From Bacillota bacterium (lineage in GTDB: Bacteria > Bacillota > Clostridia > Acetivibrionales > DSM-2933): a DNA stretch of 25,996 nt. Positions within the stretch are counted from its first letter, which is position 1, and each line of letters opens with the position of its first letter. The stretch is taken from assembly GCA_030705945.1 (NCBI GenBank), contig JAUZPS010000008.1, positions 1-25,996 on the forward strand, given 5' to 3'. A program made the translations under genes and the position numbers. Positions 1 through 8,096 of the stretch are shown one piece after another. The notes beneath the pieces are model-generated. The model saw only the letters and a program-made list of their open reading frames with translations, had not been told where the DNA came from and ran no database searches.

Positions 1-297
1 ATTGCAAATTGCATATCAAGTCAGCCATATCTTTTAAATAAGATATATAACCAAGCATTCCAAAGTTTAAACACTAACAAAGGGCATTGGAATCCAGAAA
101 CAATATTGGAAATTGTGGACGAGATGTGGCATGAGGGTTGCTATGAGGCTCAGTTTATCGCGCTTTCTTTATTAGAGGCTACAGGTACTGCCTTATTGTG
201 GAGTGAAGAGTGTGTACACCGTTTAAGGTTATATAGAGGTCACAAATGTATTGAGTTAAGTACAATTGCGTTAGACATTTGGACAGCTATAGAATAA
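1..297 (+). CDS. 3' end of an unrecognised gene (5' part outside window)
   Basis: The reading frame is open from the first base of the window to a TAA at 295-297, giving the last 98 residues of a protein whose start lies to the left. A TTG inside the frame at 106 could be mistaken for a start, but no ribosome binding site precedes it and the frame stays open upstream. The visible part is mostly helical in character, with hydrophobic residues spaced as in helical repeats, a segment reading MWHEGCYEAQFIALSLLEA and several Trp and Cys residues. That segment faintly resembles HEAT-like repeats of AlkD-type DNA alkylation repair proteins. This is only a resemblance and no function is claimed. Two strong hairpins follow the stop, so transcription probably ends here. 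Confidence 0.6.
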   Translation: MANCISSQPYLLNKIYNQAFQSLNTNKGHWNPETILEIVDEMWHEGCYEAQFIALSLLEATGTALLWSEECVHRLRLYRGHKCIELSTIALDIWTAIE

Positions 298-350
298 TTA
301 TACTTTCTAATAAAAAATATCGTCACACGATCAATGTTCAATATAAAGAA

Positions 351-397
351 GCAGGTAAAGAGCCCTATATATTTTATAGGGTCCTTTACCTGCTTTT
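351..397 (+). terminator. Rho-independent terminator
   Basis: GCAGGTAAAG (351-360) pairs with CTTTACCTGC (384-393). An inner stem, CCCTATA (363-369) with TATAGGG (375-381), extends it, and TTTT follows at 394-397. It lies 54 bp after the stop of the partial gene and probably ends its transcript. Confidence 0.85.
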
Positions 398-404
398 GCA
401 TTAT

Positions 405-437
405 AAGTGGAACTTGAACTTTAAAGTTCCACTTTTT
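405..437 (+). terminator. Second hairpin terminator in tandem
   Basis: AAGTGGAACTT (405-415) is the exact inverted repeat of AAGTTCCACTT (424-434), and a run of T follows. It sits directly after the first terminator and just before the promoter at 446. It therefore probably insulates the small downstream gene from readthrough. Confidence 0.7.
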
Positions 438-445
438 CAAAGCTC

Positions 446-474
446 TTGACAAAGGTATAGTACAGCGGTAGTAT
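446..474 (+). promoter_or_regulatory. Sigma-A type promoter for the SymE-like gene
   Basis: A perfect -35 box TTGACA (446-451) is separated by 17 bp from a -10-like TAGTAT (469-474). The start codon of the small gene is at 544, giving a leader of roughly 60 nt. The nonamer GTAGTATTT that contains the -10 is repeated exactly at 519-527, next to the ribosome binding site. Confidence 0.55.
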
Positions 475-543
475 TTGCGCCGGCTTATGCAGAGGATACT
501 TTCTCCATAGGCCAGCTAGTAGTATTTACGGAGGTAGATTTTT

Positions 544-714
544 ATGGTTGCTTTATCGTGTATTAGATCACATTGGCTGGATGATGCTCCAGCGATTACA
601 GTATCAGCAGAGTGGTTGAAGCAGTTTGGATTTGAAGTAGGATGCAGGGTGGTTATTGAGGTCTCCCATGGTATTATCACTATCAAGCCCATAGATTGTG
701 AGGAAGATATATGA
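544..714 (+). CDS. symE: SymE-like (AbrB-fold) small protein, 56 aa
   Basis: The ATG at 544 follows GGAGGT (530-535) at 8 nt. The frame encodes 56 residues ending in TGA (712-714), and an in-frame stop at 535 rules out a longer start. The region with PAITVSAEWLKQFGF, then EVGCRVVIEV and GIITIKPI, matches the core of the SymE toxin domain as I know it (a pattern like 'LSGKWLEEAGF..G..V.V.V..G.I.I'), an AbrB-related fold. E. coli SymE is an SOS-induced, RNA-associated toxin controlled by the antisense RNA SymR. This protein is shorter than E. coli SymE because it lacks the basic N-terminal extension. No partner such as a restriction-modification gene is nearby. It could be a type I toxin or merely a small DNA-binding protein; the domain assignment is firmer than the toxin role. 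Confidence 0.7.
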   Translation: MVALSCIRSHWLDDAPAITVSAEWLKQFGFEVGCRVVIEVSHGIITIKPIDCEEDI

Positions 715-818
715 AGGTTTTTGAAAGGTTTTTTCATAGGGCCGCCAGAGATTACGGCAGCTCTACATATCAGTTTAGATTAGTGCTTTTCATCCTGTAT
801 ATTTTTAAGAAGCATTGA
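711..818 (+). CDS. Tiny ORF overlapping the symE stop (35 aa)
   Basis: An ATG at 711 overlaps the TGA of the SymE-like gene as ATGA, the usual arrangement for translational coupling. It reads 35 codons to a TGA at 816-818. The product would be basic at its start, with aromatic residues and a hydrophobic stretch (LVLFILYIF) near the end, as in a small membrane peptide. It has no ribosome binding site of its own and could be chance. I do not recognise it. Confidence 0.25.
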   Translation: MKVFERFFHRAARDYGSSTYQFRLVLFILYIFKKH

Positions 819-1229
819 TATTGCTGTGTTTGCAGATTCCAGTTTTAGTGCAAAGTCAAGTGTTTTTGCGGCTTTTAACAAATTATTGAAAAAATTTTTT
901 CATATTTTACATTATTTCGTTTATTAGCGCATTTACTTTGTTGCATTGGTTTACAAATAGATAAATATGTGATATATTTTACTTAATATAGTAATTAATT
1001 ACAGACAGCGTGCATATTATTATTCGCACATTGAAAATATGTAATATGCCTTGATAAATGTGATATTTATTAAAATATTCTTCGCTCGACATGCACCCAT
1101 ATAAAATCATTATTAATTTTACCGCTTACAATCACATTAAAATAATTATCTAAGATACAAAAATTTAGTGTATATATGTAATGGGGATAGAAACGGTTTA
1201 TTATAATATTTATTTGAGGGGGTTTTATT
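819..1229. other. AT-rich intergenic stretch with possible distal promoter
   Basis: No convincing gene is seen in these 411 bases on either strand. The stretch is very AT-rich. It contains a possible promoter (950-978) and the strong GAGGGGG ribosome binding site for the next gene near 1216-1222. A transcript from the proposed promoter would have a leader of about 245 nt. I recognised no riboswitch consensus in it. Confidence 0.5.
950..978 (+). promoter_or_regulatory. Candidate promoter for the surface-protein operon
   Basis: TTTACA (950-955) is followed after exactly 17 bp by TATATT (973-978). Each box is one base off the sigma-A consensus. It is the best-spaced pair I found upstream of 1230, but chance matches are common in DNA this AT-rich. 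Confidence 0.35.
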
Positions 1230-3839
1230 ATGAAGGAAAAAAAGTCTTTGCCTACTAGAATTATGGTTTTTCTCATGATAATGACTTTTGTTATCGTACA
1301 AACTTGTCCAATGAGCTTTAGCGAAGAATCGGGCGCCAAATTAAATGATTTCTTGAAAATCACAAAGAAAATAACAAAGGAAAACGGTACAGTTTCAAAC
1401 AATTATTATCTCGGCGAACTGATAAATGTTGAGTACACGATTAGAAGTGATGAAGTCACATTAGACATACCAAAAGAGATAGCTTTTGTTATTGACACGA
1501 CAATAAGTATGAAAGATAAGACTTCAGGTAACAGTGGAGAAACGAAATTTGCAGCATTAAAAAGGGTATTTTTAGAAATCCTGAATAACTGGAATATTCC
1601 AAATTCAAAGATGTGCATTGTTGAATTTGGACCCCGTGTAGAAAAAGAAACTCCCTTATTGGAAGCGACAAAGGCGAATATCAATAATACATTTATTAAA
1701 ACTGTTAACGATTGGAATGAAGGAAATCTTTATACAGGAACAAATCTGGGGGATGGGCTGAGAACAGCTTACTATAAACTTCTCAAATCAGGAAATAAAA
1801 ATGCAAAAAAATATATTATTACTTTGACAGATGGATTGCCTAATATGCGTACTGTTGATAAAAACGGAACGCCATATTTTGGTGATGAATCAGTTAACAA
1901 CAATACAAAGGGAATCAGAACTGATCCTCAAGTACTTACAAATGATGTTAAACCTTACGAAAAATATGCCTGCGATATTATGCAAAATATTTCTTCTACT
2001 GGAGCCTTTACAAACTTTTTGATAGGCTTTGGAATTGGAAGTGATCAGGCAATAACTATGAATAATGTGGGCAAGGCCGGAAATGCTTATCCTGTCAGTG
2101 ATCAGACGGGAGACAAGATTGATGACTACTTTTACCGTCCATCTAATGGAGCGGAACTTAAAACTGTTTTTGACAAAATACATGAATCATTAATGGATCC
2201 ATTCCAATTTTCAACAGCTGATTTAATTCAAGACTACCCTGACACAAGTCTTATTGTGGTAGATGGAGATAATGACGAAAAATTTGCTGGAATACCTGAT
2301 GAGTATTGTGAATTAGCAGATAAAAGTCTAATAAAAGTCGCCTCTAATAAATTACTAATACCATTAAAATTAAAATTAAAGCTAAAGGAAGGGTCTTTTA
2401 ATAAATACACACTAGATCCTCAGGAAGTTAAATTCACTATTCAGTTTAGGGTTATAAAAACTGGACAAATTGACCTTCAACCTATTACAGGATTATTCCT
2501 TTTCCATAATCCGGTAACAGGTGAAGCATATACAGCGCTATCATCTGACGAAAAAAATACGCTATTTGTCAAGCAAACTGTAAATTCTATTATAATACCT
2601 CCACTTGTTGTTTTTGCTGATGGGACAGAAGCTTCCGAAGTAAATGCTATTATAAATCCTACAAAAGGTCTTGAGAGCGCTGACAGGCAATTAAAAAATT
2701 GGAGTATAGTTGATACGGAAAATGATGATATTGGAATATTTGATATTGAAGATGGAACACAAAATGATACTTCTGCAAAGGTAATCTTAAAGAATAATAT
2801 TCAAGGTATTGGAAAAATAACCGCGGAATCATCAGGTTATGGTTATGGCGCAAAGAGCAACGTTAGGGGCTCAGGAAGTGTTATATCCATAATGCCTCAA
2901 GTAAAAAATATTGAAATGAATGTGGCCAAGTCAAAAGAAGTGTCCATATCATCATTATTACCTGATACTTTATCTACTAAATATAAACAAGCATTTAATT
3001 CAGATTTATCAAGAATTATGGATAATTATTATTACACCAATAAATATTATAGTGAAATTACTACTGGAACTAGTACATTTAGCGGAAGCAAATGTAAAAT
3101 ATATCCTGCTGGTACTGATGATTTGTATTTAAGATTCACTCAAATACCCGGTAAAACTACAGCCCCAATAACCATAGGTAATAGTAATGGTAACATTTCC
3201 GATGGTATCTGGATTATAAAACCAGAAGTATCCGAAAACAATGTATATTATAGAATTTCTAAGGATGGAGAATCCTCCGGTAATCTCTCACTAAGCGCAG
3301 ACAGTGATAATATTTGCTGGGCGGATAGTATATACAAAGGAACAGATAAAGATTTGCAGCTGTGGAAAATTGATTTAATGGAAGATGGGAACTACAGAAT
3401 TAGTTCCAAAAAAACATCAAAGTGCATTACAAAATCATCAACACAAGTTGAATCTAAGAGTTATTATGGAGATCAAACTCAACATTGGAGAATTGAAAAA
3501 ACAGACGATCTGAGTGATGCATCAAGGTCAGAAGAAAAAAATATTCAATCGGTGCTGGGGAAAATAGAATTTGAAGCAGATGATAAGACCCATTTGCCTA
3601 TTGCAACTGCAGACAGATCCAAATCAGTAAAAATAGAGTTTGGTTCTGATCATACAAAACTTAAAATAACTGGTAAGATGCCTACTGTACTTAATTCTAA
3701 AAAGATAGGCGACGGTAAAGTCATTATAACTGCTAATGTAATATATAAAAACATTGGCGTACCCGGTAAAGAAGGCAATGTTTCAAAAGGCAAAGTGACA
3801 TTTGAAGCCATAATCGATGGGTTTGTTGATATAAATTAA
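1230..3839 (+). CDS. Secreted VWA-domain protein with ricin-type lectin region
   Basis: This is an 869-residue exported protein. ATG 1230 follows GAGGGGG at a good distance. Residues 1-32 form a signal peptide with a basic start and a hydrophobic core. A von Willebrand factor A domain covers about residues 80-320. Its metal site (MIDAS) is D89-T-T91-I-S93, then T171 in GTNLGDGL and D201 in LTDG; the usual second Ser is Thr, so metal binding looks possible. A bacterial Ig-like stretch follows at about 460-560. A region near 600-765 carries the QxW signatures LQLWKI and TQHWRI of ricin-B beta-trefoil lectins. There is no LPxTG, SLH or dockerin module, so attachment to the cell is unexplained. 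The SLH-cohesin gene starts 45 bp downstream without a terminator, suggesting an operon and joint action at the surface, perhaps adhesion or polysaccharide binding (inference). Confidence 0.85.
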   Translation: MKEKKSLPTRIMVFLMIMTFVIVQTCPMSFSEESGAKLNDFLKITKKITKENGTVSNNYYLGELINVEYTIRSDEVTLDIPKEIAFVIDTTISMKDKTSGNSGETKFAALKRVFLEILNNWNIPNSKMCIVEFGPRVEKETPLLEATKANINNTFIKTVNDWNEGNLYTGTNLGDGLRTAYYKLLKSGNKNAKKYIITLTDGLPNMRTVDKNGTPYFGDESVNNNTKGIRTDPQVLTNDVKPYEKYACDIMQNISSTGAFTNFLIGFGIGSDQAITMNNVGKAGNAYPVSDQTGDKIDDYFYRPSNGAELKTVFDKIHESLMDPFQFSTADLIQDYPDTSLIVVDGDNDEKFAGIPDEYCELADKSLIKVASNKLLIPLKLKLKLKEGSFNKYTLDPQEVKFTIQFRVIKTGQIDLQPITGLFLFHNPVTGEAYTALSSDEKNTLFVKQTVNSIIIPPLVVFADGTEASEVNAIINPTKGLESADRQLKNWSIVDTENDDIGIFDIEDGTQNDTSAKVILKNNIQGIGKITAESSGYGYGAKSNVRGSGSVISIMPQVKNIEMNVAKSKEVSISSLLPDTLSTKYKQAFNSDLSRIMDNYYYTNKYYSEITTGTSTFSGSKCKIYPAGTDDLYLRFTQIPGKTTAPITIGNSNGNISDGIWIIKPEVSENNVYYRISKDGESSGNLSLSADSDNICWADSIYKGTDKDLQLWKIDLMEDGNYRISSKKTSKCITKSSTQVESKSYYGDQTQHWRIEKTDDLSDASRSEEKNIQSVLGKIEFEADDKTHLPIATADRSKSVKIEFGSDHTKLKITGKMPTVLNSKKIGDGKVIITANVIYKNIGVPGKEGNVSKGKVTFEAIIDGFVDIN

Positions 3840-3884
3840 TACATTAATATAAAAAAAGTGAATAATTTCTAGGGGGAATTATCA

Positions 3885-5087
3885 ATGATAAGAATGAGAA
3901 AAAAACAGGTAATAAGCTTATTCAGCATAGCATTATTGCTAATTCACCTGATATCAAACGCCGTTTCATATAGTACTGTTTACGCGGGAGATTCAGACTA
4001 TAAAGATATAAAAGGACATTGGGCCGAGAATTATTTAACGGAGTTAATTGATAAAAGCTATTTAAAAGGAGTTAAGGTAAAAGGTGTGCTAATGGCTCAG
4101 CCAAACAGGTTTATAACCAGGGCTGAATTCCTGACAATTTTGATGAGAACAGGAGATTATGAAATAAATCCTGAAGGCTTGTTAAATTTTTCAGACATAA
4201 AAGATAACGACTGGTTTAAAGAAAGCGTTGATAAAGCCGCCAGCAATCAAATTACAGGAGGTTATCCAGATGGCTCATTTAAGCCCAATAATCCAATATC
4301 AAGGGCAGAAATCGCTTCTTTGATAGCAAGAGTTGGAAAATTTGAACTTAAAGAAATATCTGAAGCAGATTCATTTAAAGACATTAAAAGCAGCAAGTGG
4401 TACTATAATAGTGTAATTATGGCAAAGCAAAATGGTATTATTGGAGGTTATCCGGACGGTTCATTTAAACCTGATGGTAAAGCAACAAGAGCAGAAGTTG
4501 CTACAATGATTTTCAAATACTTAAAGCTTTTAAATGGCGCTTCATCAACATTGGAAACGCCAGCGCCGACACCTACTTCAGATGTAATTTCAATGCCAAC
4601 AAGTGTAATACCTGGAACAGAACCAGATCCAACTCTTCCTTCAGATAGACCTGTTCAAGATATTACCAAGATTTACGCATTTGATGTAAAGGGCCAAGAT
4701 AGATCCGAAATTCTATATAGAATAAATTATATAAACCTGAATGACTTGGGGAAATTTAGTGTAAAGATAATATTTGATCCATCAAAATTAGCTGTTTTAA
4801 ATATACTGGAGGGTTCTGCCAAAGCAAGCCGATTCATTGTAGCTAATGGTAATATCGATTTAAGTAACGCTGCAAATGGACAGATAATTGTATCTTCAAA
4901 CGATAACTCAGATATTGCTTTTACCGATGGATCTCTGTTTATAGTTAAATTCAAAGTATTGCCCGGCGCATCAGGTACAACGGATATAAAAATATCTGGC
5001 GTAAGTTCCGATAAGCCTGAGCTGTATAAAGTAAACGGAGACAAAATTGAAGATATCAATATAAAAAATGGATCTATAATATTTTAA
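3885..5087 (+). CDS. SLH-domain anchor protein with C-terminal cohesin-like domain
   Basis: This is a 400-residue exported protein. ATG 3885 follows AGGGGG at 8 nt. A signal peptide occupies about residues 1-34. Three S-layer homology repeats follow at about 36-90, 100-150 and 160-215, with the typical phrases 'DIKGHWAE', 'ITGGYPDGSFKP' and 'RAEVATMI'. They should bind pyruvylated secondary cell-wall polymer. A Pro/Thr-rich linker (about 220-255) leads to a domain of about 140 residues (259-400). It has cohesin-type features: alternating strands, 'VKIIFDPSKLAVLNI', 'DGSLFIVKFKVLPGASGTT' and a final 'INIKNGSIIF'. The architecture matches cell-surface anchoring proteins of cellulosome producers (SLH plus a single cohesin, as in OlpA), but the order here is SLH first. 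The cohesin would bind a dockerin-bearing partner; none is visible in the window. It is probably co-transcribed with the VWA-lectin gene. Confidence 0.85.
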   Translation: MIRMRKKQVISLFSIALLLIHLISNAVSYSTVYAGDSDYKDIKGHWAENYLTELIDKSYLKGVKVKGVLMAQPNRFITRAEFLTILMRTGDYEINPEGLLNFSDIKDNDWFKESVDKAASNQITGGYPDGSFKPNNPISRAEIASLIARVGKFELKEISEADSFKDIKSSKWYYNSVIMAKQNGIIGGYPDGSFKPDGKATRAEVATMIFKYLKLLNGASSTLETPAPTPTSDVISMPTSVIPGTEPDPTLPSDRPVQDITKIYAFDVKGQDRSEILYRINYINLNDLGKFSVKIIFDPSKLAVLNILEGSAKASRFIVANGNIDLSNAANGQIIVSSNDNSDIAFTDGSLFIVKFKVLPGASGTTDIKISGVSSDKPELYKVNGDKIEDINIKNGSIIF

Positions 5088-5101
5088 TTGGAGTAAATTG
5101 T

Positions 5102-5135
5102 AAAGAGCTGTCTATAAAAGGCAGCTCTTTATTTG
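5102..5135 (+). terminator. Terminator of the surface-protein operon
   Basis: AAAGAGCTG (5102-5110) pairs with CAGCTCTTT (5122-5130) and is followed by ATTTGT. It lies 14 bp after the SLH-cohesin stop. Confidence 0.85.
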
Positions 5136-5192
5136 TGCAGAAAATAAAGCCATTAAATACATTCCAATTATTGTTCTTACAGAATCCGCTGA

Positions 5193-5297
5193 TATATAAA
5201 AAGCAATTAATCTTTTACATTTGCCTATCACAAAATAACGTTAAAGCGTTCGTTATTTTGCTCCATCAAATGTAAGATTAATAGTGCTTTTTATATA
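5193..5297 (+). repeat. R1 palindromic repeat, copy A (105 bp, MITE-like)
   Basis: The element starts with TATATAAAAAGCA and ends with GCTTTTTATATA. Its arms carry the pair AATCTTTTACATTTG and CAAATGTAAGATT as imperfect inverted repeats. The centre is a perfect 10-bp stem, CAAAATAACG (5231-5240) with CGTTATTTTG (5251-5260). It lies between convergent genes. It differs from copy C (reverse complement) at 2 of 105 positions and from copy E at 3. Confidence 0.85.
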
Positions 5298-5316
5298 GAA
5301 ACAATATAGTCTGATG

Positions 5317-5943
5317 TTATAAAAGTATTGAATGATCCATTTCAATCTGTTCCATAAATTCATCAAATCTTAATCTATCATATTCATTCATGCTTATTAT
5401 CTTTACCCCTAATGAGTATCCCGATCTTGAGTTCTTGCTTTTCCATTTTACTTCACACTTTACGGAAACAGTATCAAAACTTCGGAAGTAAACATTTAAA
5501 TCAATTATCTCACCGATTTCTAAATCCTCATTAGTCGTCAAATTAAACCCGGATCTGCTTATATTTGTAATTAAGGAGTAGATCTCTCTCTTGCCGTTAT
5601 TTCTTATAAAGCTTGAATATAAACGTACGTCATACCTATGGTGTTTTCTTGTGTTTTTAATAATTTTATATTGATTTATTTCAAGCGCAATTGATCTTGA
5701 TTCTAATTTTATATTGTGAACCCTTGCGTCAATCAGGAAAATTGAATTTGAGTTTTTGACCATTTTGCATGAAAGATTATCTTCCAAAAGCAATAGTTTT
5801 TCTAGATATTTTTCGACTAGGTCAATCTCAATATAAGACTTATAGCAGTTTAGAACTTTTGAAGAAACCCAGTCATTATCATCAATATGTCTGGTTAAAA
5901 TCTTTGAATTTTTTAAAATATTCTCATTTTCCAGATCAAACAT
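5317..5943 (-). CDS. YcgR-like PilZ domain protein (c-di-GMP receptor)
   Basis: This is a 208-residue cytoplasmic protein. The ATG follows AAAGGA at 8 nt on the minus strand. Residues of about 1-100 look like the N-terminal YcgR-type (PilZN) beta domain. The PilZ domain follows, starting with the c-di-GMP binding motif R-Y-D-V-R (RxxxR) in 'KHHRYDVR' and continuing with 'NISRSGF' (the [D/N]xSxxG motif). Both binding motifs are intact, so c-di-GMP binding is likely. In other bacteria such proteins slow flagella or control exopolysaccharide. The gene lies 29 bp downstream of fapA on the same strand, so the two are probably co-transcribed. No flagellar structural genes are visible in the window. 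The 3' end is about 20 bp from repeat R1 copy A. Confidence 0.85.
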   Translation of the reverse strand: MFDLENENILKNSKILTRHIDDNDWVSSKVLNCYKSYIEIDLVEKYLEKLLLLEDNLSCKMVKNSNSIFLIDARVHNIKLESRSIALEINQYKIIKNTRKHHRYDVRLYSSFIRNNGKREIYSLITNISRSGFNLTTNEDLEIGEIIDLNVYFRSFDTVSVKCEVKWKSKNSRSGYSLGVKIISMNEYDRLRFDEFMEQIEMDHSILL

Positions 5944-5972
5944 ATTCTCATTCCTTTCAGATAGGTATAGGG

Positions 5973-7757
5973 CTAGAAAGTTATGATTCCATCCTTCAAT
6001 TTTGCCTTGACTATTCTTTTTTCCTGAAGGAATTTGTGATAAACCTCACCTATCTTTATAACAGAATCAGGATAAACTGTGTTAACTGTAATTGTCCCAT
6101 GACTTGGAACCGCAACAAGTGTTTTTACCCCAACTTCAGAGCCTAAAGTCATAATTTCAACATCATTTCCGGAAGTGATTTCACCGCCTCTGAAAATTCC
6201 GCTTATCGATACATTGCCTCGAGCATAAATTTTTGAATTAATGCAGCCCTTGCCAGACACCTTAACATTACCTGTAGCGTGTATTTCAGTACTTAAAAGG
6301 AACTCAGCCTCAACATTGCCTTTTGATTCCGCTTCTTCCTTAGCTGCGCATAAGATATTAATTGAATCCAAAATTTCATTGAGAAAATCCAAACTTATTA
6401 TTTCATCTGTATTTCCTAAAAGAAGACGGGTTCTTTTAATAAGAAGAAGTTTCTCTTCATTATCTATATCATATTTCTCTTTTTTAAAATTGTTTAACAC
6501 GTTGTATATGATTTCTGTTACAGATTTGTGTTTGGAATTAAGCAAGTAATAAAATTTCTCGGATACGGATCTAATGTTCAATTCATTGGACAGGTTCTCA
6601 GGAAAGTCGCTTATGCTTTTTATCAGGTTTGAAAGTTCGTCGCTGATTCTCTTAAACTCAGGGACAGGGTTCTTTCCGAATATATTGCCTGTTCCTGCAT
6701 AAATTCTGCTGGAAATTACACTCTTTTTGATGTTTATATTATTTCCTGACATGATATTTGCAAAGTTTACATTTCCATTAACGGTTATGTTTTGTTTTGA
6801 AATAACATCAAGGGATTCGTGAACGTCATGGACTACTTCAATATCGCCGCTAAATTTTATATTGCCGGTTTTAATGCTCACCTCATCAAGTATGATCTTG
6901 TCAATAATATTGAATAAAATTGAGTTGTTTTTGACAATTTTTGAAGGCCTACCCGGCTTTTTGGCATATATGGTTTTTGAATTTTCATCATAAAATGTAA
7001 AGTTATTTGGAAGAATTGTTATTTTTGAGGGTTCCTTTGGTAAAACAGGGTTGCCGTAAACATCTATTCCGTTTTCTCCCGGCAATGCGGGATGAACTCT
7101 AGCAATTGCTTCGCCGTTTTTAACTATACTATAGTTAAAAATATTCCTGAAATCAACTCTCCCGTGATCATCCTCATTAAGAGTAATATCTTTTTCGCTG
7201 TCTTCATCGAAAAAGCATTCCAAACGCTCATCTTTAGATGGAACAGGTGGCTTTCCCTCTGCAATCAGATATCTACCCGGATAATTTTTGTTAATGATAT
7301 CCTGTAAAACATCGCTTAGTATACCATATTTAATATTGCTTTCTTCGATACTCTTCAATAATTCTTCCTTTGAAACTGCCACTGCTTCAAGAAAACTTTC
7401 TTCGACTCTTATATCAGCTTTGTTAGCGGGAACGGTATCTAGAACTTTAAAACTTGACTTTCCGGGCGGTGAATAGTTAAGATATGCTTTCATGCAGTCA
7501 TCATCAATTTCTATGGTTGTTTTAAGAGGTTTTTCAGTAGCGCCTTGCATTATCGTGATTGAGTCTTTTTCGCTGACAGCAGTTAGATGTGAGCAGGGTT
7601 TTCCATTGATTAATAATTGTATTTCCTTGCAGGGGTTAATAAGCGGTGGCATTCCGTTCGGAGCTTCGTTTTTTACATAAACTTTGCCATCGGTTATCCA
7701 TACCATGCCATCAGCTTCTTTTGTTTTAACTGATTTATTAAACTTGTTTTCCATCAT
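5973..7757 (-). CDS. fapA: FapA (DUF342) family protein
   Basis: This is a 594-residue protein without a signal peptide or membrane segment. ATG 7757 follows AGGTGG at 7 nt; a second ATG is the next codon. The DUF342 core is recognised by 'VHPALPGENGIDVYGNPVLP' (residues of about 220-240) and by a C-terminal beta-helix-like region with repeated 'ATGNVKVSGKG', 'ARGNVSISGIFRGGEI' and 'TSGNDVEI' strands. A helical stretch that could form coiled coil lies at about 375-480. Members are called 'flagellar assembly protein A' or polymer-forming cytoskeletal-like proteins; their biochemical role is poorly defined. Pairing with a PilZ protein suggests a function in c-di-GMP-linked motility or surface assembly (inference). 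Confidence 0.85.
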   Translation of the reverse strand: MMENKFNKSVKTKEADGMVWITDGKVYVKNEAPNGMPPLINPCKEIQLLINGKPCSHLTAVSEKDSITIMQGATEKPLKTTIEIDDDCMKAYLNYSPPGKSSFKVLDTVPANKADIRVEESFLEAVAVSKEELLKSIEESNIKYGILSDVLQDIINKNYPGRYLIAEGKPPVPSKDERLECFFDEDSEKDITLNEDDHGRVDFRNIFNYSIVKNGEAIARVHPALPGENGIDVYGNPVLPKEPSKITILPNNFTFYDENSKTIYAKKPGRPSKIVKNNSILFNIIDKIILDEVSIKTGNIKFSGDIEVVHDVHESLDVISKQNITVNGNVNFANIMSGNNINIKKSVISSRIYAGTGNIFGKNPVPEFKRISDELSNLIKSISDFPENLSNELNIRSVSEKFYYLLNSKHKSVTEIIYNVLNNFKKEKYDIDNEEKLLLIKRTRLLLGNTDEIISLDFLNEILDSINILCAAKEEAESKGNVEAEFLLSTEIHATGNVKVSGKGCINSKIYARGNVSISGIFRGGEITSGNDVEIMTLGSEVGVKTLVAVPSHGTITVNTVYPDSVIKIGEVYHKFLQEKRIVKAKLKDGIITF

Positions 7758-7780
7758 AAGATTACCACCTTTAATATCAG

Positions 7781-7807
7781 AATTTAATTAGGCAGTATCA
7801 AAATGAA
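7781..7807 (-). repeat. R2 repeat end fragment
   Basis: AATTTAATTAGGCAGTATCA resembles the outer end of R2 at 9735-9755 read on the opposite strand (AATTTAGGTAGTATCAAAAA). Only the end is present, so this is a weak assignment. Confidence 0.35.
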
Positions 7808-7832
7808 AACTATTGAGCTGGGAGTTGTAACT

Positions 7833-7873
7833 GTATTTTGCGATAGATAAATTTAAAAGATTAATTGATTTTG
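7833..7873 (-). repeat. R1 half element (solo end)
   Basis: TATTTTGCGATAGATAAATT followed by TAAAAGATTAATTGATTTT matches the right half of R1 copy C (9526-9563) with a few changes. The other half is missing. Confidence 0.6.
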
Positions 7874-8030
7874 GTGTGGTAATTTTTTGAAATACCCTCA
7901 ACAAGACATTACAATTAGAATCAATCATATATTATAGATGAATAATAGTCTATAATATAATTATACACTTATTTGCAGCTAAATAAAAGTACTTTAAGCA
8001 ATTAAAGCGCTGGGTTTTAATGAAAATACT

Positions 8031-8096
8031 GCCACAAAATAATGTTAAAGCGTTTGTTATGCTCTGTCAAATGTAAGAGTAATATCGCTTTTAATT
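8031..8096 (+). repeat. Decayed R1 copy
   Basis: CACAAAATAATGTTAAAGCG, then TTTGTTATGC, then TGTCAAATGTAAGAGTAATA and CGCTTTT follow the centre and right arm of R1 with many substitutions. The left arm is not recognisable. It ends 20 bp before the nagZ start codon. Confidence 0.6.

Noticed and set aside
450..566. A frame reading AVVFAPAYAEDTFSIGQ, like the end of a signal peptide and the start of a mature secreted protein.
   Set aside because: It has no start codon (a stop lies at 447-449), ends at 564-566 and overlaps the promoter and start of the SymE-like gene. It could be a relic, but chance is as likely.
2250..2300. An Asp/Asn-rich segment (VVDGDNDEKFAG) in the VWA protein considered as a dockerin calcium loop.
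   Set aside because: Only one loop-like segment occurs, not the duplicated 22-residue repeat with F-helices that defines dockerins.
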